From: Rhodosorus marinus
Lineage: Eukaryota; Rhodophyta; Stylonematophyceae; Stylonematales; Stylonemataceae
Reading direction: 5' to 3'
Length of the DNA stretch: 64,000 nucleotides
Assembly: GCA_029953675.1 (NCBI GenBank)
Contig: JAMWBK010000010.1
Span: forward strand, 496,001-560,000
Made by a program: the position numbers and the translations under genes. The notes under the pieces were generated by a model, which saw only the letters and a list, made by a program, of their open reading frames with translations, ran no database searches and was not told the origin of the DNA. Positions 11,246 through 22,564 of the stretch are shown here, in pieces (the stretch's first letter is position 1; the number at the start of each line of letters is the position of its first letter).

Positions 11246-13378
11246 GAGCTTTAAAAAAGATGGACCAGCTTTCTCAGATCCTCAAAACGATCTGATACTC
11301 AAAACACCCACAATCACTCCCCCTACAAAAACGTAGCCCTTCAGATCCCTAACCTAATCATCCACCACCTTCCAGTACCTTCATAATCCCAATGTACCCC
11401 ATAGAATCACTCGGCAGACGTTCCTCTTCACCATAACAACCTCCTCCCTCTAAACACATCCATCAACTCTCTCCTCCTGTCCCAACAAAGGCCCCGTACA
11501 AACTCCAGTTCGAAAAAACAACAGGAGAGACACAAAAACACCAAACCCAGCACTGCCTGTTGTGAAACAACTCCAGTTCATACAATAACAAGAAACGAAT
11601 TCCAAGTTCACAAACCTTTTATCAACGTCATTCCCACCTTACCACCACCACCTCCACCCTACCAACTTCAAACCCTCTCAAAGCCAAAACCCCTCCCTCC
11701 CCCCTCCTTCGTCAAGCGGCAAAAAAAAAAAACAAAAAACGCCACCCGCTTTCAAAAAAAGAGGAAACGCTTTAAGCCCTGACCGGTGGCTTTCAGATCG
11801 AGTTTTTCCTCTGTTTGCTCGTAGTTCGTATGCTGTGTCATTCTACTGCGGCGGTCTTAGTGTTTGAAGATCGACCTCCATCCCCTCCTCCCCCCAACCC
11901 CCGAGCGCACCTGTTAGGTTCCTTAGAAGGACTACAACCAGAGCTGCCCCCCAAAAAACCCCGCGTCAAGTCGGTTAAGAGAAACACTGTGCGTCGGACA
12001 TATATTATATTAAAACAACAGGTTTATGAATAAATTAGATTTAATAATGATAACTCAAGAAGTAGTCGACTTCGATTACGATATATTATTGGACAATAGA
12101 TCAATTAGGACTTTAAATTAAAAAAGTAGAAAAGTATGGGCGCTTTTTGTCTTACTTTTTGGTAGAATTTGTTCGTTGGATCAGGGGAAGGTTTTTATTG
12201 CTATTTTATTGGTTAAAGAGACCTACTGAATACGAATAAAAAGGTAGCTTATAATTGTATTTCATAAAAACAAGTAGTGCTTACAAATGTGTATTCTGTG
12301 GGACCGCAAGGGGTGGGGTACGCACGTGATTTTTATCAACTGACAAGGCTTTCAATCGAATGGTTTTTAGAAGGAAAACTACTTTGAAGCGATTGAGACT
12401 TATCCCCTGCCATATACTAAGTGCATATTATTTTGTTTCTATAATTTTAAAACCGATTTCGAAATAATGTCTATTAAACATAAAACAGATGAAGGAATAT
12501 GTTCCAATCACATCGCAATAGATTGAACCGAGGTAAATATTTCTACGAAGAGAACAATTGTGGTTAGATTTAGAAACAATTTTATTCTAGACTGACCTAG
12601 TTCGACCAAATAGGAATATGAATGCATCCAGTTTCAGTGCGGGTACCTTTTTTGAGTCTTCCGTACTTAATGCCCCATTTTGGTATTGTATTGATCGGTT
12701 TGTTCGTTCATAAGTATATCAATTTGCAGTATAAAATAGATTGCTTTTGGCAGGGTTCAGTGGAGTGGTGAGGAATCTCTGGATCCGGAGCTTTGCAAGT
12801 GATAGCGATGGTCGACCCCTAAAGGCTCTCGATTCTATGTTGCTGAAAGGAATCCTTGTTGTTTAACAGGAAACGGTATGGGTCCCGATCTGACTGCCAA
12901 GCTCTGCTGAGGAGGCATGATTCTCTCCGGGATTTTGCTCCTTTCTGTCTTGTTTTTGTTTTGGTTTGTTCTGAGAGCTGTTGTTCGTTTAGCGATAGTA
13001 GCTGATTGTATGGTGTCCGAGGTTTGGAAAGCGGGTTTTCATGTATAGTTGGGTCTTGTTTTGGATCAACGGATGCCTATATGCATTTTCTTCTCCAGCT
13101 GGGTCTCTCCGGATGATCGTGTGTTCGCCTTTGTAGACCTGGTTGGGTTTGTTGAACATGCGAATACGAGTTAGAGAATCGTTTCATGAGCAGCTGGTCA
13201 CCGACCATATTACAGTTCACCATTAGGTTGCGAGATGCTATGACAGGATATTATTCCCAGACTGGAGAGGATGGAGACGCGCACTCAAAAATACCACGCT
13301 ATCATTCGGCAAGAGGTTCACCTGATGCATTGGTCCATTCGTAGGTCACAAAGCCGCTACGAGTTGCTGCAGATCCTG
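11246..13378. other. Gene-free stretch, 2.1 kb
   Basis: Cytosine- and adenine-rich sequence with A runs (11.3-11.8 kb) gives way to an AT-rich core (12.0-12.7 kb) and a GT-rich part (12.9-13.2 kb). I find no exon chain, RNA gene or repeat. Confidence 0.4.
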
Positions 13379-14725
13379 TCACCCCTTCCATGTCCTGTCG
13401 GTCAAAAAAAAAACAGCAAAACCGAGTGCGTCGGTTTTCTCGAAGTGGTAGATCTGCATTCCACTAAGTTGCGGAATCACGATATTATTTACCATCGCAG
13501 TCACAGCAGCCTGGCAGTCTGGGTCGCTCTCCAGCACCCGATCAATAGCGATGTTGCAAGCCTCCGTGGGGTTCTTCCCCATTCTCATGAGCTCAACAAC
13601 CAGGAACGAAAGACAAAACCTGAAATGGTTTGAGACGTACGCAATCCGGAAGAAGCGGCTTTTGCTGCCTCGCGCGTACCTTATCATCTGATCTCCATCA
13701 CCAGTAGCAGTTGCTGCTCCAACTGATTTATCAGCGAACAAGCCTGCGCCGATAATGGGGGAGTCTCCGATTCGTCCAGGCTGGCGTTGAGAAGCAATCG
13801 AGAAATAAGCTCGGATTAGGATAGAGTACGAACATGAAAGCGAGCAAGCACCCTGCCGCAGAGAGTTGGGTGGCTGCAATAACAGCAATTCGATAGATAC
13901 TTTGAACCACCTGAAGCCGTGTGGTCTTGAGGCGTATAAGGTTTACAACTTACGTCCTTGAATTGCATACCGCTCGTCGTGCAAGCAACGTTCAAATCGC
14001 CGACCTCGTCGATGCAGATGAATCCCACTGTATCCGTGTGGACCGGTCCCTAGTGGGTGACATTTATATCAACAACGCGTAAGGCAGAATCGGTTACACG
14101 AAGAAGTTACTTTTTCCTGTCATTGTACTCAGGGCCCTACCTCGGCGCGGTTCAATCCCTGTTGCTCCTCCTTAACTCTTCTCACCGCATATTCGTTGAG
14201 CAAATTCTCAGGTGGCTCAGGTTGAAATCCCATGCTCATTGCGAACTTCTTCGCGCCTTCACCTGCAAGAACTGTATGTCTAGATCGATCCATAACTCTT
14301 CTTGCTATACCAACGGCAGTCCTGTACCCTTCTAATGCCATAACCGCACCGCATCTTCCATCACCGTTCATAAACCCAGCGTCCAACTGCATCACACCTT
14401 CGATGTTGGGCAAACCTCCATATCCAACTGTTGGCACTGACTCATCCAGCTCAAGTACACGGACGCCTTCTTCAACCGCCTCCGCACTTCCGACGCCAGA
14501 TTTCAGAAGTTCACCTGCTGTTTCGACCCCTCGTTTGCTAAAATCCCACGTAGACACTACGCTGGGCAACATTGCAGTCCTTTTCTCACCCAAATTGGAG
14601 TCCACTTTTCGTCGTGTCCTGTTCAACAGTCCAGGTCTTCCCCCTTCTCTCGCGTTGACGAGATGTCACCAAGCAAGCGCCCTTCAATACTACAGCAACG
14701 ATAACAGCAGCGACAGTGATGTCAT
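13379..14725 (-). CDS. AGA: N(4)-(beta-N-acetylglucosaminyl)-L-asparaginase (aspartylglucosaminidase), 296 aa
   Basis: This is an Ntn-hydrolase that cleaves the GlcNAc-Asn bond in lysosomal or vacuolar glycoprotein breakdown. Minus-strand exons are 14725-14694 (inferred signal exon), 14561-14141, 14049-13954, 13780-13680 and 13619-13379, totalling 297 codons. Conserved elements are VVSTWDF at the mature start, HTVLAGEGAKKFAMSMGF, and the autocleavage site TDTVGF, where Thr becomes the nucleophile. GRIGDSPIIGAGLFAD and ATGDGDQMIR provide substrate-binding Arg, Asp, Thr and Gly. The first 32-nt exon encodes MTSLSLLLSLL, a short secretory signal, and joins in frame through a GTAGTA donor. That exon is less certain; the next in-frame Met just before PSVVSTW is the alternative. 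The protein is shorter than animal AGA (about 346 aa) because the linker before the cleavage site is short. Confidence 0.9.
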
Positions 14726-15784
14726 ACGACTCTCGAGATGAACACGCCTTCAACTGCATCAGATCCGAACATGATCCTCCACATCCTCTTCGGGTCGAAA
14801 CTTTGCCATAGCTTTGCATTGGCTGTTAACCTTCACCTTCCTGAAGAGGTTTCCAACACCGGGAGCATGAGGAGAGCATTTTCTCATGCCATTCACACAG
14901 AATGGATATTGAAGACTAGTTTTCTTGTCATTGGCTCTACAAAAGTGCTCAGAAATATCTCTATGAACCTCAGAGAGCTTCCAGGCGACTAGCAACAACT
15001 CCTGTGCTCCCTACTCCCGGTTTCCACATCACCTCGAGCAATAATGAATAAACATAAATTATACAGAGATGTTCGATTCTCAATGAAATAGTTACAGAAA
15101 AAGTTACCTCGTTTTATTAATATTTTGTAACTTTTTATGACTACGTCGAGTTTTAATGAGTAGATTTTAGTACAATACATATACACAATCTCAGCCTCGA
15201 GATTGTAGAAGATTAATTATTGAAAATGTTTAGATCTAATCTTGTGTTTGTATCGAAAACATTTGATAATCTTGGATTTTGGTTTCGTTTGGGATCAGCT
15301 GGGGATGACTTTAGACAGTTGGGTAAGCTATGTAGTGATTGTCTTGGTGTCCAACACCAAGACAGTCATAAGTGGATTTGGGTAAACGGATTTCACTTAA
15401 GACACAGATCCAGGTAGCGCGCTTGATCCAAGTCTTATAGCCCTCGTAGAGCGGGAGCAAGTTAGCGTGTAGCGTGTGTAGACGGGGGAAGGGAGTTTGA
15501 TCGCCGGTGGCTGAGCTGGTAAAATTTCCCGAGTCTGCTGCAGGAGAGCTTGTGGGAGAAGAGCGAAGAGGTTGGCGAGCACCGGGTGAGTGCCTCTGTC
15601 TGGCAGAAATTTTGAAATAAACACCAACCTTGGCGCTTTCAAAAGAGGAGCGAGATGGTAGAGAACAGAGGTTTGATTTCGATCCATATGTTCTTGATCC
15701 GGTAGAGGCTTCTAGCGCGGTTGGTTTTGGACTACACTAGCCCAAGCTGGTCTTAGTCGCCGCAACCCGGCTGGTGGTAAGAAG
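14726..15784. other. Gene-free stretch
   Basis: No exon is recognised. It contains the small hairpin at 15337-15367, listed separately. A further 5' exon of the downstream hydrolase could lie in 15.4-15.8 kb, but none is supported. Confidence 0.35.
15337..15367. repeat. 14-bp inverted repeat with 3-nt loop
   Basis: GTCTTGGTGT, then CCA, then ACACCAAGAC is a perfect 10-bp stem. It extends four further bases with one mismatch (GATT opposite AGTC). It is intergenic and may be a transcription or RNA structural element. Confidence 0.6.
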
Positions 15785-16852
15785 ATGGTATCGCTCCATA
15801 GGGACCTAGACTCGGTCAAGACAAGGACCTGGAAACCTGCCCGCCGGATTGGAACTCGGCAGTTGCGGCGGGAGAAGGACGTGCTGATGTTCAATCCGAA
15901 CCTGGTAATCATGCCCGGATTGGACGGTCTTGCGGGGCTCTGTGAGGACTTTGTTCGGGCTATATGTGGCTTTGGTGGATCGGCAAGGGAGATATCGTTC
16001 CCCGAAAATCGATGCCTACAGTTTGATCAGCTCGCTGAGCTCGTGAGCAGGGACCTCGAGGCAAATGAACGTCGGCCATACATTATCGTTGCTCAGAGTT
16101 TCTCAGGCCACGTGGCTCTCCGCCTCGCGGCGAGCAAATGCTCTCGTCGCGGAGTCGCAACGAATCTCAAAGGCGTTGTTTTCGTTAATTCGTTTATTAA
16201 GAGTCCACTTCCACAGCTTCTCTCGAGGACACTAGCAGACTCTCCACTCACCGGACCTCGGGCAGCGTCCAGCCTCCCGCCCAAGAACGTAAGTCAGAGG
16301 TTACTTGTGAACGGTGATCCCTCATCATCAGGTGAGTTCCTCATCATCTCTTTGGCAACCCAGCATCACGCTCAGTGCCGCTTGGAAGAAAACAACCAGA
16401 CTGACCGGTGAAGTCGTGGTACCTTAGGAATTGTTGATAAGCTTTATAGCAATGTCCGACGGCATCCTCCAGAAGTCATTTCGCATCGTTTGAGAATGTG
16501 CCTTGAGACGGATTCGTCCTCCATCTTCACAAGTACGTCATTACGGAATCCTCTGGAGCCGAACTTTCACCTTGAATCTTGGTATCGCACCTCCATCTGA
16601 AACTGCTGGCTCGTCGTCTTCTATTTAAACACAGATGCGAACTCACCACGGCTTCCTATGCTGTACCTGGAGGGGAAGGCAGACCCGCTCTCTGTCTTGC
16701 GAGTCTCCGCAGCCATGAAGAATCGAGTATCGAACTTGAAGATTCGCGCGGTGCACGGTGGACCGCACCTCCTCCTACAGCAGCGCCCTGATGAATGTGC
16801 CCGTCTGCTTGCGCAGTTCTGGAACGATCTTCGTCAGGAATCGTACTTGTAA
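15785..16852 (+). CDS. Alpha/beta-hydrolase fold protein, 289 aa
   Basis: Three exons (15785-16331, 16428-16532, 16635-16852) join with consistent phases. After a basic leader of about 35 residues comes [10 protein letters not shown], the first strand and oxyanion loop of this family. The nucleophile elbow AQSFSG follows near residue 105. The last exon has [10 protein letters not shown] (likely catalytic Asp) and GGPHLLLQ (catalytic His). The family resembles small bacterial-type hydrolases with an (E/Q)SFSG elbow; the substrate is unknown. The basic Arg/Lys-rich N-terminus could be an organelle-targeting peptide. Alternatively translation may start at the Met at residue 35. Its final 19 coding bases overlap the final coding bases of the convergent dehydrogenase gene. 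Confidence 0.85.
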
Positions 16853-18219
16853 AACCCACGACCAGACTTCCTTCCGAGGCGACCAGCGTGGACATAGGAA
16901 GCAAGCAGAGGAGCAGGTCTGTACTTGTCATCTCCGAGGTGCGAGTGAAGAACGCGCATGATCGCCAGACAAGTGTCGAGTCCAATCAAGTCTGCGGTAG
17001 CTAGCGGGCCCTATGGAGTTGCGAAGACAAGTTAGAGGTTGAGCACGTGGGAGTATGGGAATTGACAAAACCAAGCCCAAAACGCAATTGTCGGTCTAGA
17101 AGGGGTACCATTTTCTTGGTACTGGAAGCGACGATTGCCATGTCAATTTCCTCAATCGTAGCTACACCTTCTGAGAACGTGTTGATGGCCTCGTTTATGT
17201 AAGGCATGAGTACACGATTTGAGATGAACCCGGGCGAATCTTTGACGGTTCCAACCACCTTTCCCATCCTCTCGCATACGCTTTTGGTCACGTCGATAGT
17301 CGATTCATCGGTTTCTAGTCCTGTTGGAAGAAGACTTGACCTTAGTTTGTTGAAACCACCGTCAAGGGCGTAGCTGTGTGCGCTCTGGTACCTGGAATCA
17401 GCTCAACGACCTGCATAACTTGCACTGGATTAAAAAAATGCATCCCCACGACCTTTTCAGGTTTCGATGTTACCGATCCGATCTTCGTGATGCTATGGGG
17501 CAGAAACGCTATCCTCTTTAAGCCCGCAGCGCTGTTTTGTATTCTTCCGTGAGGATTTTCGACCTCACCTGATTGAGGAAGTGTTGGATGCAAGTATTGC
17601 CTCTGAGTCGGTAATCTGATCAAGGGACTTGAAAATCTCGAGTTTCAACGTTTCACGTTCAGATGCAGCCTCTACGATGAGAGGCGCATCTCCGAGGTCC
17701 TCGATTCTTTTGCATGCGGTAATTCTCGAAATGATTTCATCTGTTGAAGACGACGAGACACTCGAAGAGGTCAATTACAACAAACTAGCGGTTTCACCCT
17801 CCAGTACTTTTTTGAGTATCAACTACTGACCGACTCTCGATTTGTCCAAGTCTCCCCGCTCCGCATAGCTATTGAGCTTGTTCCGAATCCACTCCATTGA
17901 TCCATTCAGCTTGGACTATGGACCAAAGCAAATCCATTACTCAGTTGCCTCGAAAGAAAAGTGTCCTGATAACAGGCCAGTAGAAGTCTTTGCCTACCCA
18001 GTCAACGTCATAACACATGACTTTCATATCAGCATTCCTCGCCGCGACCAGAGCAATACCCGTGCCCATCTGTCCAGCGCCAACTACGCCAATCGCGTCC
18101 ATCTTCTTCACCAGAATCGTCGATAAACATCTTGTAGACTTCGCAAGATTCTTCATGGTCCACTTCGAATCACAGCCCAGTGGCGGTGCCTTCTTCACTA
18201 GAGCTTCGCCTGCCTCCAC
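16834..18219 (-). CDS. HADH: 3-hydroxyacyl-CoA dehydrogenase, catalytically intact, 322 aa
   Basis: Six minus-strand exons (18219-17998, 17915-17831, 17740-17569, 17492-17392, 17320-17109, 17010-16834) total 323 codons. The enzyme oxidises L-3-hydroxyacyl-CoA with NAD+ in beta-oxidation. The Rossmann motif [11 protein letters not shown] lies near residue 44. Active-site residues are present: the SNTSS loop, HFFNP (catalytic His), VELIPG (Glu 12 residues after the His) and GFISNR (Asn). The C-terminal helical domain has GLDTCLAIM and ends [12 protein letters not shown], the family's usual terminus. A short internal start ([13 protein letters not shown], about 18156) would leave a classic mitochondrial presequence. 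The ATG at 18219 adds 21 residues upstream. A paralogue lies divergently at 19613-20724. Confidence 0.93.
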
Positions 18220-19612
18220 AAGTTACCCCGAGAGATGTCTCACCAAGCTCAGCCAACGCAAAGTACCTCTCCCCCTCAGCATCGCCGTTGCCGCTTTCCA
18301 AGTCAGCCCTAGCAGGCGCCCCTAGTGGATTCAGAAAGGGAGGGGATCGAAATCCATCCTCACGATCGCATCTAAGCGTAAGGATGAGGACTGGTTTCCA
18401 AGAAAAAGCAGTATCGACGCTGCAGTAGCGCTTCTCCTACTGATCCATCTCCGGGTTAAGCCTCTTAAACTCGAAGAACTGACAGGTGTTATCTCAGAGA
18501 ATCTCTAGCCGCGGTAAGGAAGATGGCGAGGTAATCGTTCATTGCCACGCCGACTTCTTTCTCAGTGGCACGTCGTTTTCTTAGCGAAAGTCTTCCATAG
18601 GGAAGCCAAGATTGTATGACCTTATACTGTTATCCTCCAGCAGAGTTTTTTCCTATTGAATGATCTGCGCTCAACTGACCCTGGCTCGGAGAAGAAAGAC
18701 TACACTGTCCGGGCCTTTAAGGTGGAAGGCCAACCTGGACCTAATCAGGACCAAAATCCATCCCTCGAAGGCGGAAATGGATTCAATTCTGGCTAAATGC
18801 TTCCTGCAGGGAAGCAGCACCAGCCTTCCTCGAACAGTGGCAGCTTCCTCTGCAGAGCATCTGATTGGTAGTGTCAGGGGGTTGCGGGCGGTGGGGTTCC
18901 GGCGGAAGGCCAACCCGGACATCTAGTCAGGACCAAAATCCATTCCTCGAATAAGGAAATGGATTCCGTTCTGGCTAAGTGCTTCAGACAGAGAGGGACA
19001 ACCGCCTTCCTCGAACAGTGGCAGCCTCCTCACACCATAACTATCAGTGGTGCGTGGCCAGTCTTGAAGCGGCAGGGGGAAGGGGTTCCCGACGAGGCCA
19101 ACCCGGACACCTTGTCAGGACCAAATCCTATTCCTCGGAAATGGATTCCAGTATGGCTAAGTGCTACAGGCAGAGAAGAACATTCGCATCCCACGAACAG
19201 TGGCAGCCTCCTCTGGATATTGGCCACGCTGACTAGTAGGTTAGGTGGCCGGTCATCGGGATAGGCGGAGGGAGGGGGTTGCGGAGGAAGACCAACCCGT
19301 ACCCAAATCCATTCCTCGAACACGTAAATAGATTCCATTAGGGTCAAGTGCTTCAGGCAGAGAAGAAAACATCCTTCTTCCTAGAACAGGTTGGCAGCCT
19401 CCTCTGGAAGGTATTTGGTCACGCTGACAAGTTAGAATACGTTGGCGGTACAGGGAAGGTACGAAGGAGCAAGGACGAAGGAGAAGCAGCAGGATGTGGT
19501 AGAGACTTGACTTTTCTGTCTGTTCTCTTGTGGATTAGTAATTTCTCTGGTCTTCACCCGGAAGTATTTCTTTGGAAGGAAGGTTGGTATCTTTTTGGGG
19601 GGTCTTTCAGCT
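18220..19612. other. Intergenic region between two divergent dehydrogenase paralogues
   Basis: This should contain both promoters. It is dominated by the four-copy tandem repeat at 18730-19440. The 18.2-18.7 kb part has no recognisable exon. Confidence 0.5.
18730..19440. repeat. Tandem repeat, four diverged copies of about 185 bp
   Basis: Units begin with CCAACC(C/T)GGAC or a variant at 18730, 18910, 19098 and 19292, giving periods of 180, 188 and 194 bp. Each contains an AATCCAT/ATTCCTCG segment, GGAAATGGATTC, GGCTAAGTGCTTCAGGCAGAG and a GAACAGTGGCAGCCTCCTC-like segment. The last copy is the most diverged. The array lies between the divergent dehydrogenase promoters. It could be a minisatellite or tandem copies of a small non-autonomous element. 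Confidence 0.85.
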
Positions 19613-20724
19613 ATGTTGTTGAGATCGATAAGCAGATTTGGGAAGGAAGGTGGCCGAAGATGGACGAGTACTGTGGGAATACTGGGTATGGGTAGGGTTG
19701 GTAGTAGTTTTGCAGCTTCTGCTGTTGAGTGTGGAAAGCTGAAGGTGAATGTTGTGGATACTGCGCCTCGGGTTGATGAGGGGATTAAGCGGGTGGAGGA
19801 TCTTCTTAAGGGTCGCGGAACGAACGGCAAGAATTTGAGGAAGATTTCGTTCGTTGAGGATGCCAAGGCGCTCGCAGAGAATTCAGACTTCATCATCGAT
19901 GCGCTCGAACCTGAGCTCGGAAAGGCGGCGAGTTTGAGGGTGCTAGCACACTATGCGAGGACCGAAGCCCCTATCGCCGTCGCATGTATGGGCGATCTGT
20001 CGGTGACAAAGCTCGCGTCGAACAGTGAAATTGCAAATAGAATCGTCGGCGTTCATTGCTTTAGAGAACCGCATGAGTCCTCAATGACTGAGGTTGTTAA
20101 AGGTATCTTTGAAACCCCCCAGTCGCTTGCTCCCCCTTTTCGGAGCCTAGTCAATTTATTGCTTAAGGACTCTTCACCTTCTTCAGGTCTTGACTCTTCC
20201 GATGAGGCAGTGAAGCGGGTAATCGCTTTGATGGGAGAGCTGGGAAAGCGGTGTGTGGTATGCAAAGATTCACCTGGCTTCATATCGGAGCGACTTCTCA
20301 TATCCTATATCAACGAAGCAGCTCAGGCTTTAGGGGAGGGTATAAGCAGCCCCGAGGATGTTGATCTCATCATGTCAAAGGGTACAGCCGAGACGATGGT
20401 AATGAACTCATCCGAAAGTGACTTGTACTTTCGTTTTGCTTCTTCTCCTCGAAGAATGCACGAAGAACTCCCCCATTTCCTTACCGAAACAATCAATTTT
20501 TCTTTGGGACGATCCCGGTGCTAATCGTACAGGGTCCGTTGGCGTTTGCTGATGAACTGGGACTTGATCGCTGCCTACAAACCATGAAGATGCTGTATGC
20601 AAAATTCTGTGACTCAAAGTATCGACCTGCGCCAATTCTGGTTCAGTACGTGGAGGGTAACAGACTGGGGAAAAAGTCTGGTCGGGGGTTTTACGTTTAT
20701 GACAAGGAGGAGCCGAAAACTTGA
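19613..20724 (+). CDS. Divergent 3-hydroxyacyl-CoA dehydrogenase paralogue with altered active site, 325 aa
   Basis: Two exons (19613-20398, 20533-20724) are joined at Met|Gly-Pro-Leu, exactly where the last intron of the neighbouring HADH gene lies. The leader MLLRSISRFGKEGGRRW looks like a mitochondrial presequence. The Rossmann motif is GILGMGRVGSS. The C-terminal domain is conserved up to LGKKSGRGFYVYD. The active site is changed. The SNTSS loop is replaced by CMGDLS. HFFNP becomes HCFREP, with His kept and Asn lost. The Glu twelve residues later is kept. GFISNR becomes GFISER, with the substrate-oriented Asn lost. It may be a pseudoenzyme, or have shifted substrate or chemistry (inference). 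Four of the five introns in the paralogue are absent here. Confidence 0.88.
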
Positions 20725-21741
20725 TCGGGGAAGCATTCTTATGTCACAGAACTAGACGGCGCTTCGTGAAATCTTGGGCCGAAGAGATGGGCCTACTGTC
20801 TGGACCAAGTTGTAGGGAGCTTTGCAAACGAAGGTGGACTAACTGCTGCTAACATTTAATAAAAGCATAGTATCTCACTAAGCAAGAGCAAAGGGGTTGC
20901 GATTCCAACGATACCGAAACAAGAACGTGTGATTGCCAGGTCGAGCTCGGTGGTGCTGGAAATCGTGCCATATGCGACAAGTAAGCACTTTGAATTACGG
21001 TATTGGACGGAATGGGAGGAGCTAAGCTGATGGTTCCTTCCCATCTTTGGGCCGGCCTCCACCCGACTAGATGAACGCGAAAGCTTTCCCACTCTGCCAC
21101 CTCCTCGTTCTCTGCTCTGTTTCAATCGGAGCAACCATCTTGCAAGTGCGCTGGGAAAAAGAACTGCTCACTTGGACCAGGGAACCAGAACACTGGCCTC
21201 TGTCCCTGTCTCCTGCTCACGCCACGCACAGTGCAAGAAAAAGGCAGCACCATCCATACCACCAGCGCAGCGCCCAGGCAAGCGAGCCGCTCCGGTCGAT
21301 TCAGATCTGTCAAGAACGGAACTCGCACTCCTTGGAACAGCGCCGTTACTATGGCCCGGTCGGGAAAGTCCAAAAACCGCTGATCACTCGTTCATGATTG
21401 TGCAAAAGGCCTACTCTTGATAGTTTGCTTCTCTGTACGATAGCTCCACAGATCAAGTAGGCCAAACCCACTCGAGCGTAACTCAATTGTCCAATCCTTC
21501 GGACAGTCTTGGACAGACTGTCCAACCGAGTCCACGTTGAGAAAAATTTTCATTGCTTTTCGGACAGCTTGTCCTTTTCAAGCATTGCCATTTGAAGAAG
21601 CTCTGCTGCTCACAGCGGCGATGGAGGTGGGGAGGGATGGTGGACGTTTCGAAACGACATAGTTGTTTTTGAAGAACTGAACTCCGATTAGGCAGTGCTG
21701 TGTTTGAAATCGCGTTTGTGTTTGATTCTGGTTTTGGAACG
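20725..21741. other. Gene-free stretch
   Basis: A frame at 21071-21397 starts with a hydrophobic segment but has no support beyond being open. Nothing else is recognised. Confidence 0.35.
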
Positions 21742-22394
21742 ATGGATGCTTTTGTGGGTGTTCTGTCGGTGGGGGTGGGCGTTGGAGGTTCGACTAGTGG
21801 AACGTGTTCGAGAAGCGGGAGGAGGAGGTTGGTCGTTGCATCTGCGGGGAAGGATGGGTACAAGCTGAACATTTCGGAGGCGATAATGGTAGATCTTGAG
21901 GGCGAGTCGCTGAACTCCATATCGAAAATGCCGATCTCGGCGATTCAGGGTGTTGGGGAGAAGACGGAGAAGGTTCTTGGCGCTCTTGGCCTGAAGACTG
22001 TTTCGGACATGGCCGACTACAAATTCTATAAGATTTCCAGAGCGATCGCAGTGCTTGAGAGTGTCGAGAGAGATGGAAAGCGCCCCGATAGCTCGACCAT
22101 GAATATTGATAAGGCCGTAGGTGCAAAACACCAGGTACTCATTGATATCTGATTTCATGCCTTCTGATGGAGCCACCCGTTATTACTCTGGTTCAGGTCG
22201 ATAAGGACTTCGAATCCAAGTCATTCGGAGATATTTGTGACGCCTCAGCTTCAGCGCTTCAAGGCATCAGTGAAGAGAAGGGAGAGTTACTGGCCTCTAT
22301 TGGCGTGGACACCGTGCGAAAACTTGGCGAGTGGAAGTACTTCAAGTGGGCGGAGTCGATCGTTGATCTATCCAAGTTCGAGGAGACCAAGTAG
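21742..22394 (+). CDS. Tandem helix-hairpin-helix-like protein, probably plastid-targeted, 196 aa
   Basis: Two exons (21742-22134, 22197-22394) are joined in phase 0 by a 62-bp intron. After a Gly/Ser/Arg-rich N-terminus of about 35 residues that could be a transit peptide come two similar modules. The first is near residues 75-105 (IQGVGEKTEKVLGALGLKTV, then DMADYKFYKISRAI). The second is near 155-185 (LQGISEEKGELLASIGVDTV, then KLGEWKYFKWAESI). Each has a Gly-containing hairpin between two short helices and a following aromatic Tyr/Trp-Lys-Phe/Tyr helix, as in HhH/SAM-like or DUF4332-type domains. I recognise this as a type of algal protein of unknown function but cannot name it. DNA or RNA binding is possible but unproven. 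It converges with Mfd; the stop codons are about 170 bp apart. Confidence 0.8.
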
Positions 22395-22564
22395 TCGTAC
22401 GAGAACAGCAATCGATCCACCTTTTGCGAGCATCGTATCAATCGCGATAGTGAGCCAGATGAGGCCACACAATGGTAGTGGCCTCCACATATAGAGCGGC
22501 GGCGCTTCCACGTCGTCCGGTGTTTGTCCACTCGACCGAATCGTGGGCAGGAACATAAAGTCTT

